This document shows positions 41,878-51,846 of a stretch of 64,000 nucleotides of DNA, piece after piece (within the stretch, counting starts at the first letter, position 1; every line of letters starts with the position of its first letter). The notes under the pieces are model-generated. The model worked only from the letters and a program-made list of their open reading frames with translations. It was not told the origin of the DNA and searched no databases. Source of the stretch: Channallabes apus (Eukaryota; Chordata; Actinopteri; Siluriformes; Clariidae); the NCBI GenBank assembly GCA_030522415.1, contig CM060131.1:10869203-10933202 (forward strand), read 5' to 3'. The position numbers were made by a program, and so were the translations under genes.

Positions 41878-44800
41878 ACTCGGGCCAGCCAACGGGGCGC
41901 TATCAATAAGATGCGCAAACCGTGTTGACGGACCCTCGCCAGGACTCCCGGGAGCAGAGCTATCGGAGGGTACGCATTGAGGCGTAAATTGGGCCACGTA
42001 TGGGCCATCGCGTCCAGACCCAGGGGAGCTGGATGAGTCAGAGAGTAGTAGAGGGGACATTGTGCAGTCTCCTGTGAGGCAAAGAGGTCCACCTCCGCTG
42101 TAGAGAATCTCTCCCAGATTTGAGTGACTACTTCGGGGTGGAGTTTCCATTCCCCGTGATTCACAGCTTGTCTGGACAGAAAGTCTGCTCCCACATTCCT
42201 GTACCCTGGAATGTGAATCGCCCTGAGGGACAGGAACTTGTCCTGAGCCCAGAGCAGAACCTGATGTGCTAGCTGGTTCAAGCGTCGCGAACGCAGGCCG
42301 CCCTGGCGATTTATGTAGGAGACTACTGATGTGCTGTCCACCCGCACTAGGACATGGTAGCCTCTCAGCTGCTGGAGGAAATGCTGTAGAGCTAAAAATA
42401 GAGCCATCATTTCGAGGCAATTGATGTGCCATGCGAAAAGGTGGCCTCTCCAGACCCCTTGGGCTGGACGGCCATCCAAGACCGCGCCCCAGCCGGTAAG
42501 GGAAGCGCCTGTCGTTAGCATTTTGCGACGACAAGACGGACCTAGAGTGGGACCCAAGGCGAGAAACCGGGGTCTGAACCACATAGAAAGGGTACGAAGT
42601 CCTTTGCCCGTAACCCTTATCCGCCTTCGGTAATTTGTTCTCGTGTGAACTCCCCTGGCACTTAACCACAGCTGAAAAGCTCTCATGTGCAGGAGACCCA
42701 AGGGTATCACCATGGACGCAGCTGCCATGAGGCCTAAACATTTTTGTAAGTGATGTACAGTCACTTCTTGGTCTAGTCTGATTTCCTTCAGAGTGTTGTT
42801 TATGGATTCGACGCGAGCAGGAGACAGATGTGCCTGCATAGCGATCGAATTCCACCTGACGCCCATGTAGGTTGTCACTTGTGCTGGAAAGAGAACGCTT
42901 TTCGTGGCGTTGAGTCTCAATCCCAGCAAGTGAAGATGAGCTAGGACGACATCTCCGTGTCGAAGTGCTAGCTGCTGAGATTGGGCCAGTATTAGCCAGT
43001 CGTCTATGTAATTCAGAATGCGGATGCCCTGGAGTCTCAAAGGAGCCAGAACTGCATCCATGCATTTTGTATATGTGCGGGGTGATAAGGCTAGACCGAA
43101 TGGAAGAACCCGAAATTGGTAGACTTTTCCCCCAAAAGCGAACCTCAGGAACTTCCTGTGCTGTGGCAAAATTTCTATGTGGAAATATGCGTCCTTTAAA
43201 TCTACTGTCACAAACCAATCCTGTGGTTGGATTTGTGAAACAATAGTCTTTATGGTCAACATTTTGAAGTTGCATTTTTTGAGATAGCGGTTCAAACCGC
43301 GAAGATCCAGAATTGGACGCAGACCCCCGTCCTTTTTGGGGACCAGGAAGTACCGACTGTAGTAACCTGACTCCATGTCTGGAGGAGGAACCTGTTCTAT
43401 GGCTCCCTTCTGCAGTAATTTCTGGAGTTCGGAACTCAGAAAACGCGCCCTTTCCGGTATCACGGAAGTGGAGACCACGCCGTTGAAACGCGGAGGGCGA
43501 TATGCAAACTGTATCCTGTATCCTTTCTCTACAGTCTTTAAAACCCAGGGGGATATGCCTGGCAGTAGCTTCCACGCTGCCAGCTTCTCCGAAAGGGGTG
43601 CAAGTACTTCTACTGGGCTGGGGGGTGTTAGTGGTTCGGTGTCCTGGAATATAGCAGGATGCGACCGAAGGACTAACGTGTCGAAGATCTCCTGGGGGTG
43701 CCCAGGGGGGCATGCTCCTATGTGCCCGACCCCAGGGGGGGTCACCCCCACGGTCCTGAGCTCTGCTATCAGGGACGCTTCTTCGCGAAGAAGACAGAGC
43801 GGTCTATTTTTTTGGGGGCGGCCTGAGGGAGGCGCCGAGCCGTACCCCAGTCCTTTCGGGGGGTGCGCGGCTTCTGCCTTCTGCGCCTCTCGTCTAGCGA
43901 GACTGAGATCGGGTCGAGGTTGGGTGGCCGATGGCCTCGACACCTGGGCACGGCGTGGGATAAATTTCCCAAAAGCTTGTTCATAGAGACTGGCCTCTCT
44001 AAATCTGGTGGCGACAGTATTTACAGCTTCGCCAAATAGGCCTGAGGGTGAGATGGGAGCATCGAGAAGGAATGCCCGATCTTTGTCCTTAATGCCAGTT
44101 AGATTTAGCCAGAGGTGCCTCTCTGCAGACACCAGGGAGGCCATAGAACGGCCAATAGCACGGGCTGTCTGTTTCGTCGCACGCAGGGACAGATCAGTAG
44201 CCCGGCGTAATTCTATGAACGCTTCCTGATTCATATTGCCGCTCGTGCTCAGATCATTCAGCAGGTCGGCCTGATACGCCTGCAAAACCGCCATGGTGTG
44301 CAAGGAAGCGCCAGCCTGACCAGCTGCTTGGAACGCCTTCCCTAACAGGGTAGAAGAAGTTCTACATGCCTTGGAGGGAAGGGTTGGCTTTTTTAATGAG
44401 GATGATGTTCCAGGAGCGAGATAGCCCGCGAGCGTCTCCTCAATCTGGGGCATCATCACATAACCCTGTGCTTTTGCATCAACAATACTCGAATAAAACG
44501 AAGTTGAAGGTACAAAAATACGGGAAGAAAAGGGACGTCTCCATGAACGAGATAACTCGTTGTGGAGATCATCAAAAAAGGGGAGAGAACGGCGTTGTGG
44601 CGCCATCTCCTGGCCACCCGACAGAAATCTGTCATCCAGTTTGGAACGTTTTGTATGAGCTTGCTCTTGTGGCCAGTCAATATGTAAACGTTCAACTGCA
44701 CGTGTTATAACCTCAATTAATTCCTCATACTCTTTATGATCCCTAGAGGATCGTTCTGAGGTAGCTACATCCATTTCAACTGAAGCAAGCGAGTGAGTCT

Positions 44801-45134
44801 CTCCCAAACACTCCCGAGAGGCACCGAAGTGCGCTCGCGAAGTGGGGGGAGAGAGAGAGTGATCCGGGGAGGAGACGAGAGAGAGAAGGGGCTCCGTCTC
44901 TCGTGCCTCGGTCAAATCAACCTGTGAGCCCCAGGAGTGCAGAGCGGCTCGTGGCTCCCTAAAGAACGCGAGACGCGCTCGTAGCACTTTCATCTGGAGA
45001 TTATCACAGTGCCCACACTCTCCTTCAAGTCCAAGGAGAGCGTGGCTTTCACCCAAACACTCAAAACAGAGATTATGGCTATCGTCTTGAGAAAGACGGT
45101 TACCGCACGGGCATGAAACACTGAACTCTGCCAT
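41727..45134 (-). CDS. DIRS gag / reverse transcriptase / RNase H polyprotein
   Basis: Single open frame of 1135 codons. Residues 1-50: Cys-rich N-terminus (CPCGN, CFECLGESH, CGHCDN) as in DIRS gag. About 120-420: helical gag region (LRATKQTARAIGRSMASLVS). RT about 575-790: SRYFLVPKKDGGLRPILDLR, VTVDLKDAYFHI (motif A), FRVLPFGLALSPRTY, YIDD at 709-712. RNase H about 870-990: TTGASLTGWGAVL, LEMMALFLAL, VRVDSTSVVSYIN, NVGADFLSRQ. About 1005-1135: the conserved DIRS tail (DLFASQETAQCPLYYSL, WLARVWFSEI, RRDLLSQAQG). Residue 876 is Gly where RNase H relatives have the first catalytic Asp (codon at 42507-42509), so RNase H is probably inactive. Whether gag is released from the polyprotein is not visible; no protease is encoded. 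Confidence 0.9.
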   Translation of the reverse strand: MAEFSVSCPCGNRLSQDDSHNLCFECLGESHALLGLEGECGHCDNLQMKVLRARLAFFREPRAALHSWGSQVDLTEARETEPLLSLVSSPDHSLSPPTSRAHFGASRECLGETHSLASVEMDVATSERSSRDHKEYEELIEVITRAVERLHIDWPQEQAHTKRSKLDDRFLSGGQEMAPQRRSLPFFDDLHNELSRSWRRPFSSRIFVPSTSFYSSIVDAKAQGYVMMPQIEETLAGYLAPGTSSSLKKPTLPSKACRTSSTLLGKAFQAAGQAGASLHTMAVLQAYQADLLNDLSTSGNMNQEAFIELRRATDLSLRATKQTARAIGRSMASLVSAERHLWLNLTGIKDKDRAFLLDAPISPSGLFGEAVNTVATRFREASLYEQAFGKFIPRRAQVSRPSATQPRPDLSLARREAQKAEAAHPPKGLGYGSAPPSGRPQKNRPLCLLREEASLIAELRTVGVTPPGVGHIGACPPGHPQEIFDTLVLRSHPAIFQDTEPLTPPSPVEVLAPLSEKLAAWKLLPGISPWVLKTVEKGYRIQFAYRPPRFNGVVSTSVIPERARFLSSELQKLLQKGAIEQVPPPDMESGYYSRYFLVPKKDGGLRPILDLRGLNRYLKKCNFKMLTIKTIVSQIQPQDWFVTVDLKDAYFHIEILPQHRKFLRFAFGGKVYQFRVLPFGLALSPRTYTKCMDAVLAPLRLQGIRILNYIDDWLILAQSQQLALRHGDVVLAHLHLLGLRLNATKSVLFPAQVTTYMGVRWNSIAMQAHLSPARVESINNTLKEIRLDQEVTVHHLQKCLGLMAAASMVIPLGLLHMRAFQLWLSARGVHTRTNYRRRIRVTGKGLRTLSMWFRPRFLALGPTLGPSCRRKMLTTGASLTGWGAVLDGRPAQGVWRGHLFAWHINCLEMMALFLALQHFLQQLRGYHVLVRVDSTSVVSYINRQGGLRSRRLNQLAHQVLLWAQDKFLSLRAIHIPGYRNVGADFLSRQAVNHGEWKLHPEVVTQIWERFSTAEVDLFASQETAQCPLYYSLTHPAPLGLDAMAHTWPNLRLNAYPPIALLPGVLARVRQHGLRILLIAPRWLARVWFSEIISLLDGSPWMIPMRRDLLSQAQGTIFHPRPELWNLHAWPLNGTN

Positions 45135-45212
45135 TATATCTGGTGAGTTTTATTTTTTATTAATTTTTTCTCTGTTAAGAATGGTTTCTTATTTTTTTTT
45201 TTTTAAATGCTT

Positions 45213-45444
45213 GCTGCACACACGCGATCACAAGTCGGCATGAAGACAAATGATCTGAGGTTTTGTTGCCAGCTTTCCGGTATTTATAACCTCCACCTGA
45301 TCTAATCAGATGACGTCACCTGACCGAGGTTATATGTAGCCAGATAATGGCGTTTTTCCACACATGCTTCATGGCCGGCAATGCGACAAGATAGTTCCCA
45401 TAAGCGTTCTAACGCAGCATTGAGTGAAGCCTCGAAAAGGGAAC
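45213..45444. repeat. DIRS right inverted terminal repeat and outer end
   Basis: Contains the reverse complement of the left repeat, including TGACGTCA at 45311-45318, and a unique outer end ending GAAAAGGGAAC. The 5' leader between it and the ATG at 45134 is AT-rich with T runs. Confidence 0.88.
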
Positions 45445-45778
45445 ATCAATTAACATCAACTATTATAGCTGAACCTAACACTTAACATTGTATAAATGCA
45501 GATCATTTCCTGCTATCTGTTTCACCCAGATGAGGATGGGTTCCCTGTTGAGTCTGGTTCCTCTCAAGGTTTCTTCCTATTACCATCTCAGGGAGTTTTT
45601 TCTTGCCACTGTCGCCCTCGGGCTTGCTCACCAGGGACTATCTGAACATTTGATTCATACACATTCACATTCCATACAAACTTAAATAATTCTCTTGATT
45701 GTGTAAAGCTGTTTTGAGATAATGTCATTTGTTAAAAGCACTATACAAATAAAACTGAATTGAATTGAATTGAATTTA
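45445..45778 (+). mobile_element. L2 LINE 3' end (after the DIRS insertion)
   Basis: ATCAATTAACATCAACTATT, then the CACCCAGATGAGGATGGGTT and TATTACCATCTCAGGGAGTT blocks, AGCACTATACAAATAAAACT and the AATTG repeat tail. It completes the L2 copy from 38710. Confidence 0.9.
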
Positions 45779-46595
45779 ACAGTAGGGGGGGACAATAAAT
45801 ATAAGATTTCTTATGAGCAATTTTTGAAGGGGACACATATAATACAGTCAAATTGTACTTATAAAGATATGTCCCCACAGTGAAAAACTTTACTTCTATC
45901 ATTATTATTGTAGCACGGAGACTGCACCATTATGGTTATTTTCAAAGTTTTTCTCAGGTTCAATGACAAAGCAGATTTTTCTTCAAAACTATTTATTGCA
46001 TTGTTTATGTTGTTTACAGTCAAGCCATCAACATACAATAAAATGTAAACATGAGATCTAAACTAAAAACTGTGCTCCCTGTGCTGGTGCTGGCAATATC
46101 ATCTCTTTGTTCTGCTGTCTCCGGCTCCCTCCCTGGTTCTGAATCTGCTCCTTCCTCTACTCTCACTGTCTCAGAACAGACTGACTCCTGAAGCAGAACA
46201 AAATGCAGGAAAAGATGTTTTCCATACTCATAATAACTAACTTGTTTACATTACACTTGATAAATTGAAAGATCATACTGTAAATTGGTGAGCCTATTAC
46301 TTTCTACTAAACAGCCACAACTCAAAAAACATTAAAGAAATTGTTCACCCCCCAAATTTTTTAAAAAAAATCTGTCATTATCCCTTCAATAAAAGCACCA
46401 CACTTACCCAACACTGTATCTGATTGACCCTGGTCTACCTGTCCCTCAATAATTTCTGTCTCCTTTGCCTGTGATTGATATTGTGACATTAGTATTTTCA
46501 TAAGCACCCATTCTTAAAGCCAAATTGCCTTAATATGTGAACTTGTACTTACTTGGCGCTTAAGTCACTGAAAAATTATCTTATGTCCATTTATC
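45779..46595. other. low-copy non-coding region
   Basis: A CT-rich block at about 46090-46190 is present; no frame or known element was convincing. Confidence 0.4.
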
Positions 46596-46690
46596 TACTG
46601 TAGGACACTGCAAGGCAAGTTTATTTATACTGTAGCACATTTCATACACAATGGTCATTCAAATTGCTTTACATAAAGAAAGTAAAACTA
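46596..46690 (-). mobile_element. retroelement 3'-tail fragment
   Basis: GGCAAGTTTATTTATACTGT, AGCACATTTCATACACAATG and TCAAATTGCTTTACATAAAG form a tail widespread in teleost genomes, here as a fragment. The family was not resolved. Confidence 0.45.
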
Positions 46691-47840
46691 TCAAAAAATA
46701 ATCCCAACAATAAAAACAAGGAATTTAAAAAAAGGTTTAAAATTGTATTTAAAATTAATTAAGACACTTAGAACAGAATGGATATTGATTATACAAAAAT
46801 ATACAATTCGGACTAGGCACAGTGCTCATTTAGTAAATGTACAGCTAAACAATATGCTAATTGTGGCCGTTAATGTTAAGTTAACATTATGCCAAGTCGT
46901 CACAAATAAAACACTGCATGGGAAACGGCGTTTGTCGTATTAGTTGCAGTGCACTATGCAACAACCCATTGTAAACAAGATAACGTTAACTAGATAAGTA
47001 ATAATTTAATCGCTAATATAGCAGATACATGGAAAATTACATCGGTAATCAGCATTTTTGCCGCAACTAATTTATGAATGAGTCTGCATCAACTATATTA
47101 AAGAGAATCGATTTATTTACAGTGAATAAAATACCCGACTTGAACTGGGAAAGCTGGCAGTGGGCCAAACCACTGTGAGGAAGTGGAGGGGGAACCCAAC
47201 TGTTTCTAAATGAATTTTTTGCGGGGTTCTTTTCTACTTACACAATTATCTTATTTATACATACATATTTTTTTCACAATAGAGAATGCGTTTTTTTTTT
47301 TTTTTTTTTTTTAAGGGGTCGACAACCCGTAGATTGTCCCCCCCCCCTCCCCCACCCGGGATTTACGTCTCTGGCCTCAAGTGCCCTTTTTTCTGTGTAT
47401 GTGCGTATGGAGCCCTGTCTTTGCCCCTCAACAATAAAATGTACAGTAACTATTAGTCTCAATTTTGCTAAATAAAAGGATCTGGCTTGCATCAGTCACA
47501 TGCCTGCCATTAAGCAATGCTCGCACTTGAGGGCAGAGCGTGCTCGTTACGAGCCGGGTACGAGCACGCAAAGTGCACGCGCATTTTCTGCAGGCTGGGT
47601 GGTGCGGAGCTGGAGGAAAAGCAGGCAAATTAACTGGAAGGTGCAGACTGTAGCAAAACAGTAAATAGGGTGTAGCGCACACTATAGTCTATAACAACAA
47701 ATGAATTGAAATAAATGAGCGTGCTGTTTGTGCAACAGCGCGACAAACATTACCTGTCCTTTTATGAACTGCACAAGTAGTGGTGGTCATTACCTGCTAG
47801 CTAACTTGTAGCACAGCCACACAAAAGGGGCGTTTTCATA
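46691..47840. other. low-copy region with poly-T and C-rich tracts
   Basis: Poly-T at about 47290-47312, C-run at about 47338-47348. No coding frame supported. Confidence 0.45.
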
Positions 47841-47849
47841 CGCAGGGAA

Positions 47850-48480
47850 TTGGTTGTGGAGCTAATGCTGCTCACCTGTGGCCGAAGGCGTGCCCTAGCG
47901 GTTTCTTTTTCCCCATTGACAGTGGTTTGGTCACCGGGCAAGTTCCCGCGCATGCGCGATCGCAACGCATGGGAACCCGGAAGTGACGTGGGTCACATGA
48001 TCTGGCATAAAGCCGGAACCGGCGAGGTAGCCGGCACGGAGAGATGATGACAGCGCCCTGCATGTTTTTTGAAGCTGAGCGACTGCTTGTGGATTATATA
48101 CCGATAATTTCATTCAGGACCCAGCTCATTCCGTTTCTCGATCTCCCGGACCTACCATCGTTTTCTGGTGAGATCGAACCATCTCTCCAACTCACCATTT
48201 CACCCCAATTGCCGTTTTTTCAGACTCTGGACTATCATACACTCACTCGTTATATTTGTATTATATTTGTATATATTGGTTTGTGGTGCACCTTGTTTGT
48301 TTATTTGTTTATGTCGCTTGTATAATACACTTGGTTTAATTTATTATAATTGTTTTGTGTCGCGTCGTGTTTTGTCCAGCTGCGGTTGCGCAATACCGGA
48401 AGTATTGTTTTCAAGCCCCTGTTTAGATTCCCGAATCCGTTTTCTTGTAACCAAGCGGTTTTATAAATCCAAGCGTTACA
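47850..48480 (+). other. CpG-rich promoter-like block, possible LTR
   Basis: Locally GC- and CpG-rich sequence with CGCGCATGCGCGATCG (about 47947-47962; contains the NRF1-type GCGCATGCGC), AGTGACGTGGGTCACATG (about 47981-47998) and a downstream AT-rich part ending CCAAGCGTTACA at 48480, where an L2-type tail begins. Composition suggests an LTR or promoter; a left boundary and target duplication were not found. Confidence 0.35.
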
Positions 48481-48678
48481 AACTGTTCAAAAGTCCCCTC
48501 ACTACCCCTGTTCAAAAAGTACCTGAAAACACATCTCTTCACAGAGGCCTTTGGCCTCTAGTCCCCCCCTCCCCCACGTACATGATTACATTACACACGC
48601 CTCATACTGTAAAGCGACCTTGGGTATTTTGAAAGGCGCTATATAAAACTGAATTATTATTATTATTATTATTATTAA
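48481..48678 (+). mobile_element. L2/CR1-type LINE 3' tail with (TTA)n
   Basis: Encodes the end of an ORF2 (VPENTSLHRG in one frame, KYLKTHLFTEAFGL-like in another), followed by TGTAAAGCGACCTTGGGTAT, AAGGCGCTATATAAAACTGA and (ATT)n, the usual LINE2-type 3' end. A distinct subfamily from the AATTG-tailed L2 copies. Confidence 0.75.
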
Positions 48679-49232
48679 CTGGGTAAGGGGGTTACAGGGG
48701 GGTCTGTAGCTCTGTGTCCAGAGCTCCGTTTTAGGGAACATGTTTAGTTTTAAAGTAAGTTACAGTTTTATTTCACTAAAAGCCATCTAATATGGATACC
48801 CACATAATTATGGATTATTATATTTATGATATAAAAAAACACTGTTTTTAAAAAAAATATATATTAAGTAACAGATAATATTAGGTTTATATTTCAAATT
48901 AGATAAAATGCTGATTTTCCAGCAGTAAAATTATTGTATCTCTCAGTTTAAACATTTAATAAGCACTGATTGTGCATGTTTTTGTGTTTTATGTTTATTA
49001 TATTATTAGTAATAATTTTTCTATAATAAACAGCAACATTGTACACCATCAGGTAAAACATAGGCTACGTTTGCCTTGCATTGTCCCGACCTGATGACAG
49101 TCATACAGTATGATGCAATTCCATAATCGTTATGAATGTGAGTTGTTGTTATTCAGCATGTTCTATCTTTTTTAACTTTGAGCACCCGCCCCTTTAAATG
49201 TCTCTGCACGGCCCTGCACACACACACATATA
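48679..49232. other. AT-rich non-coding stretch
   Basis: Nothing recognised apart from a short CA run near 49210-49220. Confidence 0.4.
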
Positions 49233-49387
49233 GTTAATTCATGTCTATTTATGATGGAGACACCTTTTTACGTTTTAAATATGTAAAACCTCCGCTGCGT
49301 GTATTCATTCACAGGCTGCAGCACACGCACAGAGAAATAGGAGACTGGGGTTTAGGAGTGGATTGGAGAGAAGAGAGCTGTTCAGTT

Positions 49388-49418
<31 letters not shown>

Positions 49419-49572
49419 AAAAACATAATATGATCTTTTTGAGTTATGAGGTTTTTTTTATTATTAATAAGACAACCTTTCAGTTTTGTAAATATTCTAG
49501 TTATAGTGTGTTAAGTTTTTCTCTAGGTTAAACTGTTTTGAGAATTAGACCATCCAGCTAAGATCAATATTA
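49233..49572. repeat. dispersed repeat of unknown type, copy 2
   Basis: Shares its start (TTAATTCATGTCTATTTATG) and end (ACAACCTTTCAGTTTTGTAA to GACCATCCAGCTAAGATCAA) with 38391-38556 but is about 170 bp longer in the middle, where an AT tract and unrelated sequence occur. Confidence 0.75.
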
Positions 49573-49727
49573 TGTCATTGATTGATAAAATCTGGATTAA
49601 GGATATTTTATTTTGTTTTATTTATTTAATTAGTATTTTTCATCTTACCCCCTGAGGGATTGCCACCTTATTGTGGTCCTGTCCTTTTTTCAGCGGATTT
49701 TTCCGCTAACATTAACATTAACATTTA

Positions 49728-49915
49728 ACATTTAGGCATTTGGCAGACGCTCTTATCCAGAGCGACTTACATTTTTATCTCATTACAGATCTGAGCAGTT
49801 GTGGGTTAAGGGCCTTGCTCAGGGGCCCAACAGTGGCAACTTGGTGGTTGTGGGGTTTGAACCTGGGATCTTCCGAACCATAGTCCAATGCCTTAACCAC
49901 TGAGCTACCCCAGGC
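49728..49915 (-). mobile_element. tRNA-derived SINE (second type)
   Basis: Minus strand: GGTAGCTCAGTGGTTAAGGC (A-box) and AGGTTCAAACCC (B-box) head at the right, CAAGTTGCCACTGTTGGGCC body, GCTCTGGATAAGAGCGTCTG end, and a (AATGTT)n tail at about 49703-49730. Widespread in teleosts. Confidence 0.8.
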
Positions 49916-50024
49916 TACCGCAGATCAGTTTATCAACTTGTAATATATACATTTTAGGAATATATTAACATGTGCAGACATTTATTTGAGAGTGCGCTGC
50001 CCTCTCTTTCCCCTGCGTAGAGCC

Positions 50025-50051
50025 TACACACACACACACACACACACACAC

Positions 50052-50087
<36 letters not shown>

Positions 50088-50090
50088 TAT
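50025..50090. repeat. (CA)n and (TATC)n microsatellites
   Basis: A CA tract followed closely by about nine TATC units. Confidence 0.95.
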
Positions 50091-50331
50091 ATAAATACAC
50101 ATTTGGAATCTGCATCTACATTTTCTGTTACAAGTATAGAATTAGTTTGAGCTGAAACTCATGATCAATGGTGTTAGGATACTTATGTAGTGATAATTAG
50201 TTTCAGCCAAATCATTAAAACTAACAATGGACTATGGCACTCTCTTGAGAGGGGATATGAAGGTGTTATTCATTTATTTATTCTCTACAAGGGTGCGAAC
50301 TACAGTACACAGACCAAACTGTAACTTTCTC

Positions 50332-50550
50332 TTACTACTATAAAAATTCTAAATATAAACAAATAAAATACAGCTTTTTTTTCTCAGAGGTAAACGGAAA
50401 AGTGAAGTTGTTCAGCTGTTTACTGTCACTGCAGCTTCTTGAAAGTCTTCCCACTCCGTGACCGCTGAAATCCGACACGACACCACGTTAGGCTACGTCT
50501 TGACTCATTAGTATACCGACGGTGATTGGATGTTTCCCGAGGGCTCCGGG

Positions 50551-50615
<65 letters not shown>

Positions 50616-50722
50616 CGCATGCGTGCATACTTCTTCTACTGTTATAAAAACTCTAAATATAAACAAACCTAATACAGCTTTTTTTCAGAGGTAAACGGAA
50701 AAGTGAAGATGTTCAGTGTCAC
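50332..50722. repeat. ~80-bp direct duplication around a (GT)n tract
   Basis: TATAAAAATTCTAAATATAA..ACAGCTTTTTTT..AGAGGTAAACGGAAAAGTGA at about 50339-50420 recurs at about 50642-50722. (GT)n then (GC)n at 50549-50618 lies between. Confidence 0.85.
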
Positions 50723-51435
50723 TATGCAGATGTTACACTCAGTGGAGTTACCGAAATCTTTGGTTTAGTTCTCATTGAGTTGCCACACATCATTTCCACA
50801 TTTCACTCGCTTTTATTACTCTTATTTGAGCATAAACAGTGAAACATTCCACAGGGTTATAATACACCGCGGCCAAGTGAACCTCGTTCCCGTCGAACGA
50901 AACGAGGCATAATCGTGGTGTTTGCTTCGGTTATGACACACCATAGTTTATTACCTGCTGTGGTAGATCTGATTATTTATTCAAACACAGTAATAAAGCT
51001 TTATATCCTCAGGAGGGCTCATTACATTGTTTTAGCGATAGTTTCACGGAAGCGAGTTCAGAACTAATCTAAACAAAAAAAAAACATCCGAACCTTCAGA
51101 AGCTTCAAATAGAATGAACGAACTAATGAATTTTCTTAAAACGTTAGAAAATTAAGTAGAGCTAAATCCCTAAATCTCCTTATAAAATATCGCTGATTAT
51201 CAATGCGGGAATGAATGGCGAATTGTCATATGGCGAGGGATAGGCTTCAGTGAAATTGATATAATTGATATAGGCCTATATGTAATTGATATACTGTATA
51301 TACAGATGTGTGTGTCATTTTAATTCAAATGAACATTTTAATACTTTCTGATACACTTATCAACTTATCCACATACACTTATCAACACAAACTCTCCGTG
51401 CATGCACACACAATCTCAAAAAAATTTATATTAAT
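50723..51435. other. low-copy non-coding region
   Basis: No coding frame or element recognised. Confidence 0.45.
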
Positions 51436-51447
51436 AACATACATATA

Positions 51448-51834
51448 GGCGGCACGGTGGTGTAGTGGTTAGCACTGTCGCCTTGCACCTCCAGGTTCTG
51501 GGTTCGATTCCCCGGCCAGGCTCGATTCCCGTCTCTGTGTGCATGGAGTTTGCATGTTCTCCCTGTGCTTGGTGGGTTTCCTCCGGGTACTCCGGTTTCC
51601 TCCCACAGTCCAAAGATATGCAGGTTAGGCTAATTGGCGTTACTAAATTGCCCGTAGTGTGTGATTGGGTGTGTGAGTGTGTATGTGTGTGTGCCCTGCG
51701 ATGGATTGGCACCCTGTCCAGGGTGTACCCCGCCTAGTGCCCGAAGTCTCCTGGGATAGGCTCCAGGTCCCCCGCGACCCTGAACACAGGATTAAGCGGT
51801 ATAGAAGATGAATGAATGAATGAATGAATGAATG
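51448..51834 (+). mobile_element. tRNA-derived SINE, young copy
   Basis: Complete copy with GGCGGCACGG head, A/B boxes and GAATGAATGA tail, flanked by a perfect 12-bp duplication AACATACATATA (51436-51447, 51835-51846). Very similar to the 9629 copy. Confidence 0.92.
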
Positions 51835-51846
51835 AACATACATATA

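Larger units (their letters stand above)
40250..45444 (-). mobile_element. complete DIRS1-like (tyrosine-recombinase) retrotransposon
   Basis: 5.2 kb with all structural parts. Inverted terminal repeats: about 40302-40475 pairs with the reverse complement of about 45213-45425. Unique outer ends: left CGTCTCGGGTTACTTTGCAG, right GAGTGAAGCCTCGAAAAGGG. An internal complementary region (40517-40623) is the reverse complement of the left outer end joined to the reverse complement of the right outer end. Two long overlapping ORFs on minus encode gag/RT/RNase H and a tyrosine recombinase. No protease or DDE integrase. It lies inside an L2 3' UTR without an obvious target duplication, as expected for recombinase-mediated insertion. 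Confidence 0.93.

Noticed and set aside
42965..44710. Plus-strand frames within the DIRS element
   Set aside because: They lie opposite the RT polyprotein and show no motif; treated as shadows.
40250..45444. CRISPR-like or palindromic array interpretation of the repeated DIRS ends
   Set aside because: The repeats are the expected ITR and internal complementary region of a DIRS element; no regular spacers exist.
40243..45478. Target-site duplication around the DIRS element (CAACTATTATA on both sides)
   Set aside because: The similarity lies within the L2 UTR, whose ATCAATTAACATCAAC repeats vary between copies; DIRS recombinases do not make duplications, so pre-existing L2 sequence is the simpler reading.
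46080..46200. Possible exon in a CT-rich block
   Set aside because: No open frame with splice signals and no recognisable protein pattern.
48044..48325. 93-codon frame with a hydrophobic C-terminus
   Set aside because: No homologous pattern recognised; it sits in an LTR-like block and the hydrophobic stretch comes from AT-rich sequence.
50426..50620. His-Thr repeat protein
   Set aside because: Translation of the (GT)n/(AC)n microsatellite.
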